Shown piece by piece: positions 1-11,613 of a stretch of DNA of 64,000 bases. Origin of the DNA: an uncultured Tolumonas sp. GTDB lineage: Bacteria; Pseudomonadota; Gammaproteobacteria; Enterobacterales; Aeromonadaceae. The first letter of the stretch is position 1. Each line of letters opens with the position of its first letter. Below the pieces are notes generated by a model. That model ran no database searches. It was not told where the DNA came from and worked only from the letters and a program-made list of their open reading frames with translations. The DNA lies in the NCBI RefSeq assembly GCF_963556105.2, contig NZ_OY829944.1, positions 1,337,501-1,401,500 on the forward strand, given 5' to 3'. A program made the translations under genes and the position numbers.

Positions 1-394
<394 letters not shown>

Positions 395-495
395 ATACAA
401 CACCCAAGTGGTTTTAAGCTAAGAGCTTGTTTGATTGATTGAACGAACTAGATAAAGAAACGAATTTAGAGTCAGCTTTCTGATTTAACCGAATA

Positions 496-613
496 TGCCT
501 GGCGGCAATAGCGCGATGGAACCACCTGTACCCATGCCGAACACAGAAGTGAAACGTTGTAGCGCCGATGGTAGTGTGGCATTCGCCATGTGAGAGTAGG
601 ACACTGCCAGGCT
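496..613 (+). rRNA. rrf: 5S ribosomal RNA
   Basis: A complete 5S rRNA starts TGCCTGGCGGC and ends with the complementary GCCAGGC(T). It contains the conserved CCCATGCCGAACACAGAAGTG segment. It follows the 23S end by about 100 bp, the normal arrangement for the end of an rrn operon. No tRNA gene is seen between 5S and the terminator. Confidence 0.97.
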
Positions 614-636
614 CCTAAATTGAAGAAAAAGCAAGA

Positions 637-658
637 ACCCCGCAATGCGGGGTTTTTT
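637..658 (+). terminator. rrn operon intrinsic terminator
   Basis: A GC-rich hairpin (ACCCCGC / GCGGGGT, 637-653) is followed by a run of T, directly after 5S rRNA. Confidence 0.9.
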
Positions 659-790
659 GTTATCTGAAATTCAGTAAATCCACATTAAAACATCATTTAC
701 GCCCGAGCAATGCAGCACAAATAAAGAATTTTGTGTCACCGTTGGTGTCCTTTTTAATTCGGGCTAAGACTTTCTTTATTTCCCCAAATA

Positions 791-821
791 AAAAAAGAGG
801 GCATGTTTGCATGCCCTCTTG
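791..821 (-). terminator. argG intrinsic terminator
   Basis: The stem AAGAGGGCATG / CATGCCCTCTT flanks a 4-nt loop. On the minus strand it is followed by a run of T (the A run at 791-798). It lies just past the argG stop codon. Confidence 0.9.
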
Positions 822-845
822 ATCTATCTGCTATTTAAATCGGTA

Positions 846-2279
<1,434 letters not shown>

Positions 2280-2403
2280 CTACCAATCACATCGGCGAAT
2301 CACACACACTGATGAGAAAATATTCTCCACCTGCCCCTTGGTCAACAAAATCTGTGTTGCCGAGAGTCTAGGTGTAATGGAGTCATGCTCTTAACTTTTA
2401 TTG

Positions 2404-2438
2404 TGCATATTTATGCATAATAAGTGAGTGAGAATTTA
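2404..2438 (-). promoter_or_regulatory. Tandem ARG boxes (ArgR operator) upstream of argG
   Basis: Two 14-bp cores resembling the ARG box core TGAATWWWWATTCA lie 21 bp apart start to start, the spacing of classical tandem ARG boxes (18-bp boxes plus 3 bp). They are TGCATATTTATGCA (2404-2417, perfectly palindromic arms) and TGAGTGAGAATTTA (2425-2438, two arm mismatches). ArgR binding in the presence of arginine is inferred. The boxes sit about 230 bp from the argG start, so a long leader is implied. Confidence 0.6.
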
Positions 2439-2699
2439 ATCATTTTTTCCCGCTGACGGGAAGGGATAAGAGCATATTTATTCGAAAAAATGCTCATTTC
2501 CCGATGATTAACTCGGTCATTTTACAGCATACGTACACCGTATCAGTAATTAAGTGAACGCATGAGCAAAATAACTCAAGAAAAATTCGTTCTAGTCAAA
2601 TTCAACGCTTAAATTGGACAAGTATTACCCATAATTTCAACCATCCTATCTCACTGTCAAAATTGGCTAGATCAATTCTGCGATCAATATCAAAAATAA

Positions 2700-2726
2700 T
2701 GAAACCGGTTGCTGAAACCGGTTTCA
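2700..2726 (+). promoter_or_regulatory. LacI-family operator upstream of bglA region
   Basis: A perfect 14-bp palindrome, TGAAACCGGTTTCA, occupies 2713-2726. An overlapping partial copy (TGAAACCGGTT) starts at 2700. The central CG and A/T-rich arms are typical of GalR/LacI-family operators, and AscG-type sites look like this. It precedes the PTS remnant and bglA. A near-identical site (13 of 14 bases) precedes the GH4 glucosidase gene at 19617-19630. Confidence 0.65.
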
Positions 2727-2779
2727 TGTTGTTTTATAGTTTAGATATCTCGCCATAAAAGAACATTCAGTAATCTGCT

Positions 2780-2941
2780 ATGAAGAAAATATTTCTCTGC
2801 TGTACCGCCAGAATGTCTACCAGTATGGTTGTAAATAAAATGAAACAAGCGGCTATGCAAAAAGGGATTGCTGCTGAAATTATTGCAGTAGCAATGGTAG
2901 CGTTTGATAGCTCGTTCCAAAAAATGACTGCTGTTTGTTAG
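2780..2941 (+). pseudogene. Truncated PTS lactose/cellobiose-type EIIB remnant
   Basis: A 53-codon open frame starts MKKIFLCCTARMSTS, which matches the N-terminus of EIIB-cellobiose proteins (MKKI-L-C-aGMSTS...), including the phosphorylatable cysteine region and the following VNKMK helix. Intact EIIB proteins are about 100 residues. This one stops at residue 53 and carries Arg where the family has Gly after the Cys loop (C-T-A-R-M-S-T-S). No EIIC or EIIA gene is nearby. It is probably the decayed last cistron of a cellobiose PTS operon that once supplied phospho-sugar to BglA. Translation of the short peptide cannot be excluded. Confidence 0.65.
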
Positions 2942-2975
2942 AGCCGCATATCAAATATCATTAAATACCAATTAG

Positions 2976-4421
<1,446 letters not shown>

Positions 4422-4427
4422 TCGTAG

Positions 4428-4454
4428 ATCCCCTCTAAATAGAGGGGATTTTTA
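4428..4454 (+). terminator. bglA intrinsic terminator
   Basis: The hairpin ATCCCCTCT / AGAGGGGAT with a 4-nt loop is followed by TTTTTATTT, 7 bp after the bglA stop. Confidence 0.9.
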
Positions 4455-5070
4455 TTTCTGAGAGTCCATGAGATAAGAGATGCTTCATCTATTCCGCAAG
4501 TCATTAAATTTTGAAAACCTGTGATACATCAGGTATTTCCTTAGTTATGGATGTGGCATTACTTTTGGATTGATGGTTTTGTTTTTGTATGGAATCCGCA
4601 AGGATCAAGCTTCTATCATGGCGGCAAAGGGTATAACACTAGTATTAGCTTTTGTGGTTTTTGGTATGAAGCTGCGTTATCGTTAATGGGCTATGAGTAG
4701 CAAAATAAAACAATATTATTTTGCTACAACTTGGATGATTTTTTCTCCATCTATTACTCAATAATAGCCCTATAAATTCAACCGTTCTTAATCGTTATAA
4801 GTTGATAGCTTAAGTTATCAGTAAGTACCTTTAAGCCAGATGATGTTTCTTTGTGCATAACTAGCATGCGTAATTTGCTTGAATGTCTAAATATACTACA
4901 ATGTTATTGCTGGACTCGTTATATAATTAAAGGGGCCTTTTTCATGGTCAATCATGAAAATTACAGCTAAATTTAATAAAATTAATGTCGAATGTATTGT
5001 TAAATACAATTTGTATGTTAAATTGCATCGGAAGTCGCCAGTCTCATATAACTTTTTAAAGGCAAACACT
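4455..5070. other. AT-rich intergenic region with a possible 37-codon membrane peptide
   Basis: No recognised gene is present. On the plus strand, 4573-4686 encodes a 37-residue peptide (MVLFLYGIRKDQASIM...) whose second half is one hydrophobic segment (about residues 20-33) ending in KLRYR. The open frame runs back in frame to about 4520 without a start or a visible ribosome site, so it may be the tail of a lost membrane protein. A promoter-like pair for hns, TTGCTT (4875-4880) and TACAAT (4897-4902) with a 16-bp spacer, lies near the end. Many A/T tracts fit a curved H-NS-type promoter. Confidence 0.35.
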
Positions 5071-5469
5071 ATGTCAGATTTTCTGAGAACATTTTTAAAC
5101 GCTCGCAGCCTGAAAGCCGTAACCCGCGAACTGACTCTGGAACAATTAAATGAAGGCTATGAAAAATTAACAGCCATTGTTGAAGAGCGTCGTGCTAATG
5201 AAGAAGCTGTTCGTAAAGGACAAGCAGAACGCTTACAGAAAATTGCTGAATATAAAGAAATGTTGCGTGCAGAAGGTATCGATTTAGCTGATTTAATTGA
5301 TGCCTCTACCGTAACTGAAAAAACTTCTAAGCGTGCGCCACGTCCGCCTAAATATCAGTACACTGATGCTGATGGTTCTGTAAAAACCTGGACTGGCCAA
5401 GGTCGTCAACCAGTGCCAATTCGTGAAGCAATTGCTCAAGGCAAATCACTGAACGATTTTCTGATCTAA
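5071..5469 (+). CDS. hns: H-NS family nucleoid-associated DNA-binding protein
   Basis: This 132-residue protein has the two-part H-NS layout. A helical oligomerisation region (about residues 1-75, with LRTFLNARSLKAVTRELTLE) is joined by a basic linker to a C-terminal DNA-binding domain with the core motif TWTGQGRQP (about residue 107) and the ending GKSLNDFLI. It coats and silences AT-rich, often foreign, DNA. The ATG at 5071 has an AAAGG site upstream and gives an H-NS-length protein; an upstream in-frame ATG at 4954 adds 39 residues unlike the family and is rejected. It is monocistronic with its own terminator. Confidence 0.95.
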   Translation: MSDFLRTFLNARSLKAVTRELTLEQLNEGYEKLTAIVEERRANEEAVRKGQAERLQKIAEYKEMLRAEGIDLADLIDASTVTEKTSKRAPRPPKYQYTDADGSVKTWTGQGRQPVPIREAIAQGKSLNDFLI

Positions 5470-5491
5470 TCATCCAGATTTGATCTGACAT

Positions 5492-5525
5492 CACCGCACA
5501 TATTTTATTTATGTGCGGTGTTTTT
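5492..5525 (+). terminator. hns intrinsic terminator
   Basis: The 10-bp stem CACCGCACAT / ATGTGCGGTG is followed by TTTTT. Confidence 0.9.
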
Positions 5526-5581
5526 ATTTGTGCGAAACCTGAATTAAAACTGATCACATATCTTCAGACTTATTACTTTAA

Positions 5582-6361
5582 CTATTTGTGTTCATTCTTT
5601 ACGCGTTCCAGAAGCGGTGCCACAAGATCCATCGGTAAAGGGAAGACAATAGTTGAATTCTTATCAGCACCAATCACCGTCAATGTTTCTAAATAACGCA
5701 GCAGTATTGCCTGTGGTTCTTGGGCAAGAACTTTAGCCGCTTGATATAGTTTCTCTGATGCCTGCAGTTCACCTTCCGCATGGATCACTTTGGCGCGACG
5801 TTCACGTTCAGCTTCTGCCTGTCTGGCGATCGCTCTGATCATCGATTCTGTTAAATCAACTTGTTTGATTTCAACGTTTGATACTTTAATTCCCCACGAA
5901 TCAGTTTGCGCATCGAGTGCCTGCTGGATGTCGGTATTTAATTTTTCACGTTCAGCCAACATATCGTCGAGTTGGTGTTTACCCAACACCGAACGTAACA
6001 TCGTTTGGGCTAATTGACTGGTCGCATTGAGATAATCCATCACTTGAATAATGGCTTTTTCAGGATCAATCACTCGGAAATAGACAACTGCACTGACTTT
6101 GACGGAAACATTGTCGCGAGAAATAACATCTTGAGTTGGTACTTCCAGGACAATTGTTCGCAGATCTACGCGAGTTGCTTTTTGTATAAAAGGAATAATG
6201 ATCACGAGGCCTGGACCTTTTACTTTCCAGAATCGACCGAGTGTAAATACTACTCCGCGTTCATATTCCCGAAAAATATAGATTGCTGATGACAGAAACC
6301 ACCCAAATACAGCAATAACAATAAAAACTTCCATCCAGGTTGATGTGTAGTCAATAAGCAT
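5582..6361 (-). CDS. Slipin-type SPFH/band 7 membrane protein
   Basis: The 259-residue protein has one N-terminal transmembrane segment (about residues 10-28), then the slipin opening YIFREYERGVVFTLGRF and an SPFH domain (about 30-190), then a charged helical region (RAIARQAEAERERRAKVIHAEGE) typical of stomatin/slipin proteins. Family members form ring-like oligomers in membrane microdomains, often beside an NfeD-type partner; no nfeD gene is visible here. The function is otherwise unknown. It is convergent with hns and has no obvious operon partner. Confidence 0.88.
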   Translation of the reverse strand: MLIDYTSTWMEVFIVIAVFGWFLSSAIYIFREYERGVVFTLGRFWKVKGPGLVIIIPFIQKATRVDLRTIVLEVPTQDVISRDNVSVKVSAVVYFRVIDPEKAIIQVMDYLNATSQLAQTMLRSVLGKHQLDDMLAEREKLNTDIQQALDAQTDSWGIKVSNVEIKQVDLTESMIRAIARQAEAERERRAKVIHAEGELQASEKLYQAAKVLAQEPQAILLRYLETLTVIGADKNSTIVFPLPMDLVAPLLERVKNEHK

Positions 6362-6567
6362 TTTGAATCTCCTTTTTGACTTAATAGGAAGATGTCTCGC
6401 TTAATGGATGCATTGTAGTGATGGGGGAGACATCGGCAATAACCTAAAGAAACAACGCGGTTTTCTAACGATGATAGGGGGTTATTATCTGGCGAGGTTC
6501 TCTTAAAAGTATGGTTCGCTGGTGCTATAAAGCAAGTTAAGCACTGAAGCGCTTATTTAATCCGTTC

Positions 6568-6770
6568 TTGTTTTCCGCCGACTTGGGTTATCAGCATCCG
6601 ACACGCACGGCATTATTTGTCGGTGATTTTATGGAGCGGGGTCTGGCACAATTAGACGTGCTGGATATTGTCAGAATGATGGTTGAAAATCGTACATCAA
6701 GGCGTGCCAGCAGTTGCATATCAGGCAATAGAATCTTTACTCAAGTGGGTTGAATTACCCTAATCAGCGA
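6568..6770 (+). pseudogene. Metallophosphoesterase remnant
   Basis: A short open stretch encodes LGYQHPTRTALFVGDFMERG and then LAQLDVLDIVRMMVEN. It resembles the segment of diadenosine-tetraphosphatase-like metallophosphoesterases around the metal-binding GDxxDRG motif, here degraded to GDFMERG. The reading frame is lost soon after; the NHE motif expected next is absent and another frame (…GVPAVAYQAIESLLKWVELP) continues to a stop near 6765. The N-terminal third and the rest of the protein are missing. It is a non-functional fragment beside the diguanylate cyclase gene. Confidence 0.55.
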
Positions 6771-6774
6771 TTCA

Positions 6775-7713
6775 CTACAACGTATCAGTAGATGGATTGT
6801 AAATCCGACTTGTATTTTTCCCTTGTTGCTTTGATTGATACATCGCGCTATCAGCGCGACTGATAATCTCGTCAAAAACAGAGTCAACAGATTGAAATTC
6901 ACTTAGCCCAATACTGATGGTAATAAATATATCGCGTTTACCCGTGTGAAATGGCGTTGTACAAATAGCAGCTCTAAGCCGTTCACTGCAGGCTGTTGCT
7001 TCGTCTATCGATGTATTGGGTAAAATAATGCCAAATTCATCGCCACCCAATCGCCCGATTAAATCGACGTTACGCAATTGGGAAAGACATAATTGGGTGA
7101 CGTGTTTTATTGCCGCATCGCCAGCTTGATGGCCAAACTGATCGTTGATTGATTTAAACTGATCGATATCTAAAAGAAGAAAACAGGTGGGTTGCTGATA
7201 GCGTTGAAACTCTTGAAATTTCTCATCCAGTTTTTCCAGTAATTTTCTGCGATTACTGATCCCGGTTAAAACATCAATTTCCGATAAATGTCTTAATTTC
7301 ATTTCGAGATGGCGTTTATTGGTGACATTACGTGCCACCCAAACCACAGCTCTCTCGTTATTATAAAGCGAGGGTAGTGGTTTAACCCGACCTTCAAACC
7401 AGAGACTGCCAACGGGGCCACTTTGTTTATCGATGCTATCTACATCATCCCCCGCCAGAGAATATTCAACGACCATGAGTTTATTATGTTGCAAGGTCAA
7501 ACGAATTTGCTCTAGAAACCAATCTGCTTTTTCTTTTGGTAAAACATCATAGAGCGATTTGCCAATTAACCCTGAGCCATCATGGTAAAATTCTGAATCT
7601 GAACCACCAAAAATATCAGCATAACGACCCGACTCAGTCAGTATAAAGACCAAATCAGGCAGGGCTGAAATAATGGTCATGAGTTTTTCATTCTCTGTAA
7701 TATTAGTGCGCAT
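6775..7713 (-). CDS. PAS-GGDEF diguanylate cyclase
   Basis: It is predicted to make cyclic di-GMP from two GTP. The 312-residue protein has an N-terminal PAS-like sensor (about residues 10-135, with ALPDLVFILTESG) and a GGDEF domain (about 150-305). The catalytic signature GGDEF is intact, and an RxxD inhibitory-site motif (RNVD) sits five residues before it, as in feedback-inhibited cyclases. There is no transmembrane segment, so it is cytoplasmic. The ATG at 7713 has an AAAGGGA ribosome site; a longer frame reaching 7866 adds a low-complexity Phe-rich stretch and is unlikely. The chemoreceptor gene is divergent from it. Confidence 0.9.
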   Translation of the reverse strand: MRTNITENEKLMTIISALPDLVFILTESGRYADIFGGSDSEFYHDGSGLIGKSLYDVLPKEKADWFLEQIRLTLQHNKLMVVEYSLAGDDVDSIDKQSGPVGSLWFEGRVKPLPSLYNNERAVVWVARNVTNKRHLEMKLRHLSEIDVLTGISNRRKLLEKLDEKFQEFQRYQQPTCFLLLDIDQFKSINDQFGHQAGDAAIKHVTQLCLSQLRNVDLIGRLGGDEFGIILPNTSIDEATACSERLRAAICTTPFHTGKRDIFITISIGLSEFQSVDSVFDEIISRADSAMYQSKQQGKNTSRIYNPSTDTL

Positions 7714-7966
7714 ATTCAAATCCCTTTCACCAGTCGCATCATCCTGATCATGGATGCCCAAGAACACGTCGATTTCTTGTGCTGTATAAAATGCAATTCG
7801 AATGAAAAAGAAAAAAGGCTGTTTACTGTGCAAACTGCATGTTCTGATTGGTATACGAATTAGCATGGATTACTTCATCGGTATCGTCAAATCAAGCAGA
7901 GCCATGCGGCAGTCGCGCATCATCTATATAAAGGTGAATCGCGATTAATCGCTAATATCAGTTTCT

Positions 7967-7990
7967 GTGCACACTTTGATAAGTGTGCAC
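7967..7990. repeat. Perfect 10-bp inverted repeat upstream of the chemoreceptor gene
   Basis: GTGCACACTT (7967-7976), a TGAT loop, then AAGTGTGCAC (7981-7990). It lies about 85 bp before the chemoreceptor start, in the 362-bp divergent region 7714-8075. It could be an operator for one or both divergent genes, or a hairpin. I see nothing else recognisable in that region. Confidence 0.6.
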
Positions 7991-8075
7991 TTTATGATTC
8001 ATTTGTATCAGTATAAGATGCATGGGTAATGCATCTTTAGCTTAATATAACTAATTATAAAACAAGGATTTGTTT

Positions 8076-10124
8076 ATGCTGTCTTGGTTATCAATATTTT
8101 CTACCCGCCGCTTTATTCTCCACTCATCAACATTAATATTACTCGCCATTGTGCTTACAACGGGTTACCGCTTATTTGCACTGGAACAATTAGAGCGTGT
8201 TGTTGCTGAAGAGATGAAACTGCATGATGACGCGATTACATTGCAAAATCTGCGTTATCACACAACCCAAATTCAACAATATCTTACCGATGCGTCGTTA
8301 ACAGGAGATGCTGATGCAATCAGTGAAGCGAAACAGCATCAGGCGTCAACACTGCCATTGTTAGATGAGCTTTCTAAGCTAGATCTCGGTGCTTTAACTG
8401 AATTGCTGAAGCAACAAGTTTCGGTTGGGCAACAAATGGTCTCCGCTTATAACCAGGGCGATAAACGCGAGGGAGATCGACTTATGAAGGCATCTGGAAT
8501 TGGGTTTGATGCAATTTCTGATGAGATCAATACCAAAGTAGAACGCGCGTTATCATTACAAACTGACCGCATGGAGGCATCACAAGCGATTGCTGAGGCG
8601 GGTCAGTTGCATATTAGACGTGTCGAATGGGTGAGTAGTTTTTTTCTGATCTTGTTGGCGTTGGGCACGTTGAACCTGATCCGTTTAAAAGTGAATCGTC
8701 CATTAGCGCGTCTTATTTCACAATTACAGGATCTGACGGCCGGAGACAAAAATCTGAGCTTCCGTTTGCCGGTGGTCGGTCGGGATGAGTTCGCGAGTGT
8801 TGCCCGTCGATTTAACCAATTCCTGACAGATCTCGATCATATTCTTTGTACCGTACAGCAAGTCTCTAGCCGTTCTGGTCAGCAAATGAGTATGTTGATG
8901 TCTCGTTCACAAGCGACATTGCAGGATATGGCTCAGGTTCAAGGCAATACAGATGCATTGGCCACAGCAGCTCAAGAGATGTCATCAACAATCCAAGAGA
9001 TTGCCAATAATACCGAGCAAGCAAAACATGAAACTGCCACGGCCCAACAACAAGCCGATGATGGTCAGGATCAAGTTGGGGAGGCTGTCACGCTGATCCA
9101 GAATGTAGCATCTGAAATAGAACAGGCAGTGACCAGCATAAACCAGTTGGATCAACAGAGTGCGCAAATAGGCGACATACTGAATGTTATTCGTACCATC
9201 TCGGAACAAACAAATTTGCTTGCGCTGAATGCAGCAATTGAAGCCGCGCGTGCAGGTGAAGCGGGCCGGGGATTTGCCGTAGTAGCGGATGAGGTTCGTC
9301 ATTTGGCTAACCGCACGCAACAAGCAACAGTAGAGATCCAGCAACGTATTCAGCAACTACAGCAACAAACTACCAATGCTGTCAGTATTATGAATCATAC
9401 AGCCCAGATCAGTGATAAAGCGGTTGAACAAGCTGTTGCTGCAGGGCAATCGTTAAACACGATAGTTCAAGCCGTAGGGCGTGTTGCTGATTTGAATCTG
9501 CAAATTGCGACCGCGGCAGAGCAGCAATCGTTAGTAGCACAAGAAACATCACGGAATGTGGTTAATGTTGCTGACATTGCTCGTACTGCATTTGATGATG
9601 CCGGTGCTAGTTTTCGTTTTGCGCGGGAAGTTAATTTCAGTTCCAAAGAAGTAAATATGCTCGCCAATCAGTTCATTGTGAGTGCCGATCATAATGGTGC
9701 TGAAGAGCATGATATTAATGAGATCGTGCGTTGGAGCGATGCTTTTAAGGTGGGGATCCGCCAAGTCGATGAGCAACATTATGCGTTATTCAGCGGTATG
9801 AATAGTTTATATCAGGCTATCCACGATGAAATTGCTGCAACGCAAGTGCAACAACGCCTAGATGCACTGGTACAGTTGGCGAAAAAACATTTGGCTGATG
9901 AAGAGGTGTTAATGCAACAGGCTGGGTATAAAGACATTCATGCGCATAAGCAGGTGCATAACCGATTGCTCGGTGAATTGGATCGTTTACTCAGTCGCTA
10001 TCATGCCAAAGAGGCTGATATTGAAATGGAAATTGTGTTTTTCCTCAAGCAATGGCTCGTGGAGCATATTTTCAGTGTGGATAAACGTTATGTACCAGAA
10101 TTACGAGCGGCCGGTGTTAATTAG
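8076..10124 (+). CDS. Methyl-accepting chemotaxis protein with C-terminal bacteriohemerythrin domain
   Basis: This is a membrane chemoreceptor of 682 residues. In order it has a TM segment (about 9-27), a helical periplasmic sensor, a second TM (about 190-205), HAMP, a cytoplasmic coiled-coil signalling domain with the conserved hairpin ([19 protein letters not shown], then [15 protein letters not shown]), and a C-terminal hemerythrin domain (about 555-675). The hemerythrin iron ligands are visible as H in [20 protein letters not shown] and the final H..D in VEHIFSVD. The di-iron site implies oxygen or redox sensing, as in DcrH-type receptors. An AAGGA site precedes the ATG at 8076; a TTG two codons earlier is possible. 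Confidence 0.95.
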   Translation: MLSWLSIFSTRRFILHSSTLILLAIVLTTGYRLFALEQLERVVAEEMKLHDDAITLQNLRYHTTQIQQYLTDASLTGDADAISEAKQHQASTLPLLDELSKLDLGALTELLKQQVSVGQQMVSAYNQGDKREGDRLMKASGIGFDAISDEINTKVERALSLQTDRMEASQAIAEAGQLHIRRVEWVSSFFLILLALGTLNLIRLKVNRPLARLISQLQDLTAGDKNLSFRLPVVGRDEFASVARRFNQFLTDLDHILCTVQQVSSRSGQQMSMLMSRSQATLQDMAQVQGNTDALATAAQEMSSTIQEIANNTEQAKHETATAQQQADDGQDQVGEAVTLIQNVASEIEQAVTSINQLDQQSAQIGDILNVIRTISEQTNLLALNAAIEAARAGEAGRGFAVVADEVRHLANRTQQATVEIQQRIQQLQQQTTNAVSIMNHTAQISDKAVEQAVAAGQSLNTIVQAVGRVADLNLQIATAAEQQSLVAQETSRNVVNVADIARTAFDDAGASFRFAREVNFSSKEVNMLANQFIVSADHNGAEEHDINEIVRWSDAFKVGIRQVDEQHYALFSGMNSLYQAIHDEIAATQVQQRLDALVQLAKKHLADEEVLMQQAGYKDIHAHKQVHNRLLGELDRLLSRYHAKEADIEMEIVFFLKQWLVEHIFSVDKRYVPELRAAGVN

Positions 10125-10193
10125 GCTGGTCTAGATCGTTATTGCAGCAATCAATTTTCGGCAGAGATATTTTGCAATTGAATGATTGAATAG

Positions 10194-10220
10194 CCAGATA
10201 GCATATGTTATCTGGTTTTA
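10194..10220 (+). terminator. Chemoreceptor gene terminator
   Basis: The stem CCAGATA / TATCTGG with an 8-nt loop is followed by TTTTATTTTATT. Confidence 0.75.
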
Positions 10221-10674
10221 TTTTATTAATTTATTTTGCAACAAAAAAACCAAGAGTTCAGTAATTTAAACAAGGTAAGAAAAGGCTTAAGCCTCTCATA
10301 ATCCAATAACGACTGGATTTTCCGTATTTAAGATCTGAATGCGTGCCATATTAATAATACCAATAAACATCATTAATAAGACCCTAGTTGTCGTAACCAT
10401 TTTTACGCAGGCTGTTATATCTTCCATTCTGAAACCTCACAGATAAAGTTCCATCTATAAGCGCCTATAACAGCGATATTTATCAAATGAGTCTAATTTC
10501 GAGGAAAGATTAACGTATAGCGGTGAGTTTAGAGTCTTTGTAGTTGTAGTATCATTTTGTGAATGAAGGTTGCACTAAATATCATCACTTTTCACATAAA
10601 ACTAAAAGATTGCCGGACTACGATTGTGGTAAATTACACCGTAATTGTGTGACCCGGTACACGTAGAGGATGTT
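10221..10674. other. Intergenic region with a possible 34-codon minus-strand ORF
   Basis: No recognised gene is present. On the minus strand, 10400-10296 reads as a 34-residue peptide (MVTTTRVLLMMFIGII...) with a hydrophobic first half. It is followed at once by the small palindrome AGGCTTAAGCCT and TTTTCTT, a weak terminator. No convincing ribosome site is seen, so this is only a small-protein candidate. The stretch before 10675 carries the promoter of the next gene, with an AT-rich TAAATT near 10632. Confidence 0.25.
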
Positions 10675-11148
10675 ATGAGCAATATTAACCATCAAATTCG
10701 TAGATGCGCCAAAATCAATTCAGCCGTATTTGATATCGTATATGAAGATATGTGCCTGAATGATGAGGTAAAAAGCATTCATGCGGTTGTTCTGGCATCT
10801 TGCGTTGACAGTAATGGTGAACTGAAACTGAGCCCATGGATCCCTGCTTCATTGGTGCCGCATGTTCACAAAGATGACAATCTATGGTTTGTTACTCTGT
10901 CTTTGACGCCGGCAGCGATGAAGTATTTTATTCATAGTGACAACGTGATCAATTTTGAGTGCAGAATTCAGAACGTAGTGACACGAATTTCATTTTGTAC
11001 CGATCAATTGATCGGCCTCAACGGTTTAAACGGTAAAGAGCTGGTTGACTCTCAACCTTTCCAATATCTTATCAACGAAGATAAGCCAATCGAACAACCT
11101 GAACCACAAGCTAAAAAAAGACCGACGCTTTCAGTTGTTAAAAATTGA
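10675..11148 (+). CDS. SspB-like protein, putative ClpXP adaptor (second copy?)
   Basis: This 157-residue protein is not a standard annotated family on sight, but resembles SspB, the ClpXP specificity-enhancing factor, in two ways. The middle (about residues 68-110; VTLSLTPAAMKYFIHSDNV, then NFECRI) aligns nearly without gaps to the SspB core (VLNIAPRAVGNLELANDEV, then RFNARF). After a flexible Pro/Gln-rich linker it ends KKRPTLSVVKN, close to the ClpX-binding tail of E. coli SspB (GGRPALRVVK). The predicted role is to bind a class of substrates and tether them to ClpX. Start: ATG at 10675 with GAGGA 6 bp upstream. It stands alone, not beside sspA, so the normal sspB is presumably elsewhere and this may be a diverged paralogue. 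The similarity was judged from memory. Confidence 0.55.
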   Translation: MSNINHQIRRCAKINSAVFDIVYEDMCLNDEVKSIHAVVLASCVDSNGELKLSPWIPASLVPHVHKDDNLWFVTLSLTPAAMKYFIHSDNVINFECRIQNVVTRISFCTDQLIGLNGLNGKELVDSQPFQYLINEDKPIEQPEPQAKKRPTLSVVKN

Positions 11149-11613
11149 TATAAATTAAATCTGGTCTGATAGATGTCCCATTTTTAATGAGCATTTGTCA
11201 GACCAAGGTTGGTTTATAAAAACCAACAAGAACGACAACATTCCATCCTTAATAGAATAAATTGGCTTATTTATTATTGCGACTGGGTTACATGATTATA
11301 AGATTAAACCTTAAAGGGCTATCGATAATTTGTTTTTTAATGAATCATCAATATTTGTTACGAAATTTAAATTAAATTTATAGGATGTTCTAACTTTTAG
11401 GTGTGATGTGATATACCTGAAATGGCATTAAGTCTTTATGTGTTAATCAAATGGTGTATAAAGGTGTATATCTAAATGGATATAATTCTCACTTATTGTT
11501 TATCCATGAAATGTGTTCTTTTTTATTAAACCTTAATGAATCATCTTTAAAAGATCTATATGATTCAGTCAGTATTCCTAGAGCCGAACAACATAGCTTT
11601 CTGAGAGCAATAT
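11149..11613. repeat. AT-rich spacer with two hairpins, one similar to the nearby IS481 end
   Basis: No gene is seen. The first hairpin (11163-11204) has arms GGTCTGA / TCAGACC around CCCATTTTTAATGAG. It resembles the hairpin just inside the left end of the IS481-family element (12370-12408; ATCTGACAG / CTGTCAGAT around CGATTTTTAATGGG). The second (11208-11227) has perfect 8-bp arms GTTGGTTT / AAACCAAC. The first may be an IS-end relic or MITE-like unit now serving as terminator of the upstream gene. Past 11228 the region is about three-quarters A/T, with direct repeats of GGTGTATA near 11453 and 11463 and a TATAAT at 11481. Confidence 0.45.
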
